Below, one piece after another: positions 19,981 to 20,951 of a DNA stretch of 20,951 bases. Within the stretch, counting starts at the first letter, position 1; each line of letters opens with the position of its first letter. The translations under genes and the position numbers were made by a program. Below the pieces are notes generated by a model. It worked only from the letters and a program-made list of their open reading frames with translations. It was not told the origin of the DNA and made no database searches. Source of the stretch: an uncultured Clostridia bacterium (lineage in GTDB: Bacteria; Bacillota; Clostridia; Oscillospirales; Acutalibacteraceae); NCBI GenBank assembly GCA_937898195.1, contig CALEJD010000096.1, positions 1 to 20,951 of the forward strand, read 5' to 3'.

Positions 19981-20951
19981 ATGGCAGAAAACAAGACACC
20001 CATAGTTCGTCAAAAGAAAACTATGGACGGTAATACTGCTGCTGCTCACGTATCTTATGCGTTCACAGAAGTAGCTGGTATTTACCCAATCACTCCATCT
20101 TCACCTATGGCTGACTACGTTGACCAGTGGTCTGCACAGGGAAGAAAGAACATTTTCGGCACACAGGTTAAAGTTGCTGAAATGCAGTCAGAAGCAGGTG
20201 CAGCAGGTACTGTTCACGGTTCTCTTGCAGCAGGTGCTCTCACAACAACTTATACAGCTTCTCAGGGTCTTCTTCTTATGATTCCTAACATGTATAAAAT
20301 TGCTGGTGAGCTTCTTCCTTCAGTTTTCCATGTATCAGCTCGTTGCGTAGCTTCACACGCTCTTAACATTTTCGGTGACCATTCAGACGTTTATGCTTGT
20401 CGTCAGACAGGTTTCGCAATGCTCGCTGAAACAAATACACAAGAAGTTATGGACCTTGGTGCAGTTGCTCACCTTGCAACTATCGAAAGCCGTGTTCCAT
20501 TCCTCAACTTCTTCGATGGTTTCCGTACATCTCACGAAATTCAGAAGATTGATATCTGGGATTATGAAGACCTCAAAGAAATGTGCAATATGGATGCAGT
20601 TAGAGCATTCAGAAAGCACGCTCTTAACCCAGAAAGGCCAGCAACTCGTGGTTCACACGAAAACGGTGACATCTTCTTCCAGCACAGAGAAGCTTGTAAC
20701 TCATATTATGATGCTACTCCTGCTATCGTTGAAAAGTATATGGATAAAGTTAATGCTAAACTCGGCACTAACTACAAACTCTTCAACTACTATGGTGCAC
20801 CTGATGCAGAACGCGTAATCGTTGCTATGGGTTCAATCTGTGACGTTGCAGAAGAAGTTATCGACTACCTTACAGCTAAGGGTGAAAAAGTTGGTCTTGT
20901 TAAAGTTCGTCTTTACAGACCATTCTCAGCAAAAGCATTTGTTGACGCTAT
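19981..20951 (+). CDS. nifJ: pyruvate:ferredoxin (flavodoxin) oxidoreductase, 3'-truncated by the window
   Basis: The frame runs open from ATG 19981 to the window end (about 323 codons of an expected about 1170). The enzyme decarboxylates pyruvate to acetyl-CoA and CO2 and reduces ferredoxin, the central anaerobic step in Clostridia. The start MAENKTPIVRQKKTMDGNTAAAHVSYAFTEVAGIYPITPSSPMA (read as two blocks) matches domain I, with YPITPSSPMAD at about 35-45 and the EMQSEAGAAGTVHG block with the TPP-activating glutamate at about 67-80. Further blocks are TYTASQGLLLM and NIFGDHSDVYACRQTGFAML. Codon use is strongly biased, as expected for an abundant protein. AAGGAGG 8 bases upstream fixes the start. 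The gene is monocistronic at its 5' end. Confidence 0.95.
   Translation, partial: MAENKTPIVRQKKTMDGNTAAAHVSYAFTEVAGIYPITPSSPMADYVDQWSAQGRKNIFGTQVKVAEMQSEAGAAGTVHGSLAAGALTTTYTASQGLLLMIPNMYKIAGELLPSVFHVSARCVASHALNIFGDHSDVYACRQTGFAMLAETNTQEVMDLGAVAHLATIESRVPFLNFFDGFRTSHEIQKIDIWDYEDLKEMCNMDAVRAFRKHALNPERPATRGSHENGDIFFQHREACNSYYDATPAIVEKYMDKVNAKLGTNYKLFNYYGAPDAERVIVAMGSICDVAEEVIDYLTAKGEKVGLVKVRLYRPFSAKAFVDA

Noticed and set aside
20375..20818. 147-residue frame inside the PFOR gene
   Set aside because: It is a shadow of the open PFOR frame, which runs from 19981 to the window end with full family similarity.
1..20951. CRISPR arrays, tRNA or rRNA genes, insertion sequences
   Set aside because: No regularly spaced direct repeats, cloverleaf-like segments, rRNA blocks, or transposase genes with terminal inverted repeats were seen on reading the window.

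Overview
The window looks like chromosomal DNA of a low-GC, strictly anaerobic Firmicute of the class Clostridia (Oscillospiraceae/Ruminococcaceae or a neighbouring gut or rumen group). The reasons are AT-rich intergenic DNA, strong AGGAGG-type ribosome sites, a pyruvate:ferredoxin oxidoreductase, a PdaB-type (sporulation family) deacetylase, a GH51 arabinofuranosidase and a QueH-type epoxyqueuosine reductase. This is inference from gene content; there is no rRNA or other taxonomic marker. No tRNA, rRNA, CRISPR array, phage or insertion sequence was seen.

Layout. 1-2757 (+): a tight operon of a YhhN-like membrane protein (5' end outside the window), a TrmB-like tRNA methyltransferase and a GPH-type sugar symporter, closed by a bidirectional terminator. 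2910-8126 (-): an LCP cell-wall ligase, a GH51 arabinofuranosidase, a zinc-ribbon membrane protein, a PdaB-like deacetylase and, from its own promoter, a PyrE-like phosphoribosyltransferase. 8252-9562 (+): a pyrophosphatase-like/Nudix fusion overlapping a small membrane exporter-family gene. 9603-10739 (-): alanine racemase. 10885-15746: two complete potassium-uptake systems placed tail to tail, KtrB-KtrA (+) and TrkA-TrkH (-), sharing one terminator. 15831-16879 (+): a secreted or anchored endonuclease/exonuclease/phosphatase-fold protein behind a long folded leader. 16940-18972 (-): queH downstream of a CNNM/CorC-like CBS-domain transporter. 19142-19711: two divergent small XRE-type repressors with a duplicated operator-like site lying in their promoters. 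19981-20951 (+): the 5' third or less of a pyruvate:ferredoxin oxidoreductase gene.

How the genes work together. Three themes recur. Cell envelope: LCP ligase, polysaccharide deacetylase and alanine racemase. Ion homeostasis: Ktr, Trk and the CNNM/CorC family. tRNA modification: TrmB and QueH. The GH51 enzyme and the GPH symporter could cooperate in arabinoside use, but they lie in different transcription units.

Most genes are ordinary housekeeping or metabolic genes. The strongest unexplained signals are non-coding: a 17-bp site repeated at a 31-bp spacing in the divergent HTH promoters, one copy exactly filling a promoter spacer; a 79-nt folded leader with mutually exclusive helices before the EEP gene; a family of three 25-nt palindromic repeats with co-varying arms; and a hairpin that buries the ribosome site of the deacetylase gene. 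I did not find convincing evidence of a wholly new multi-gene system.
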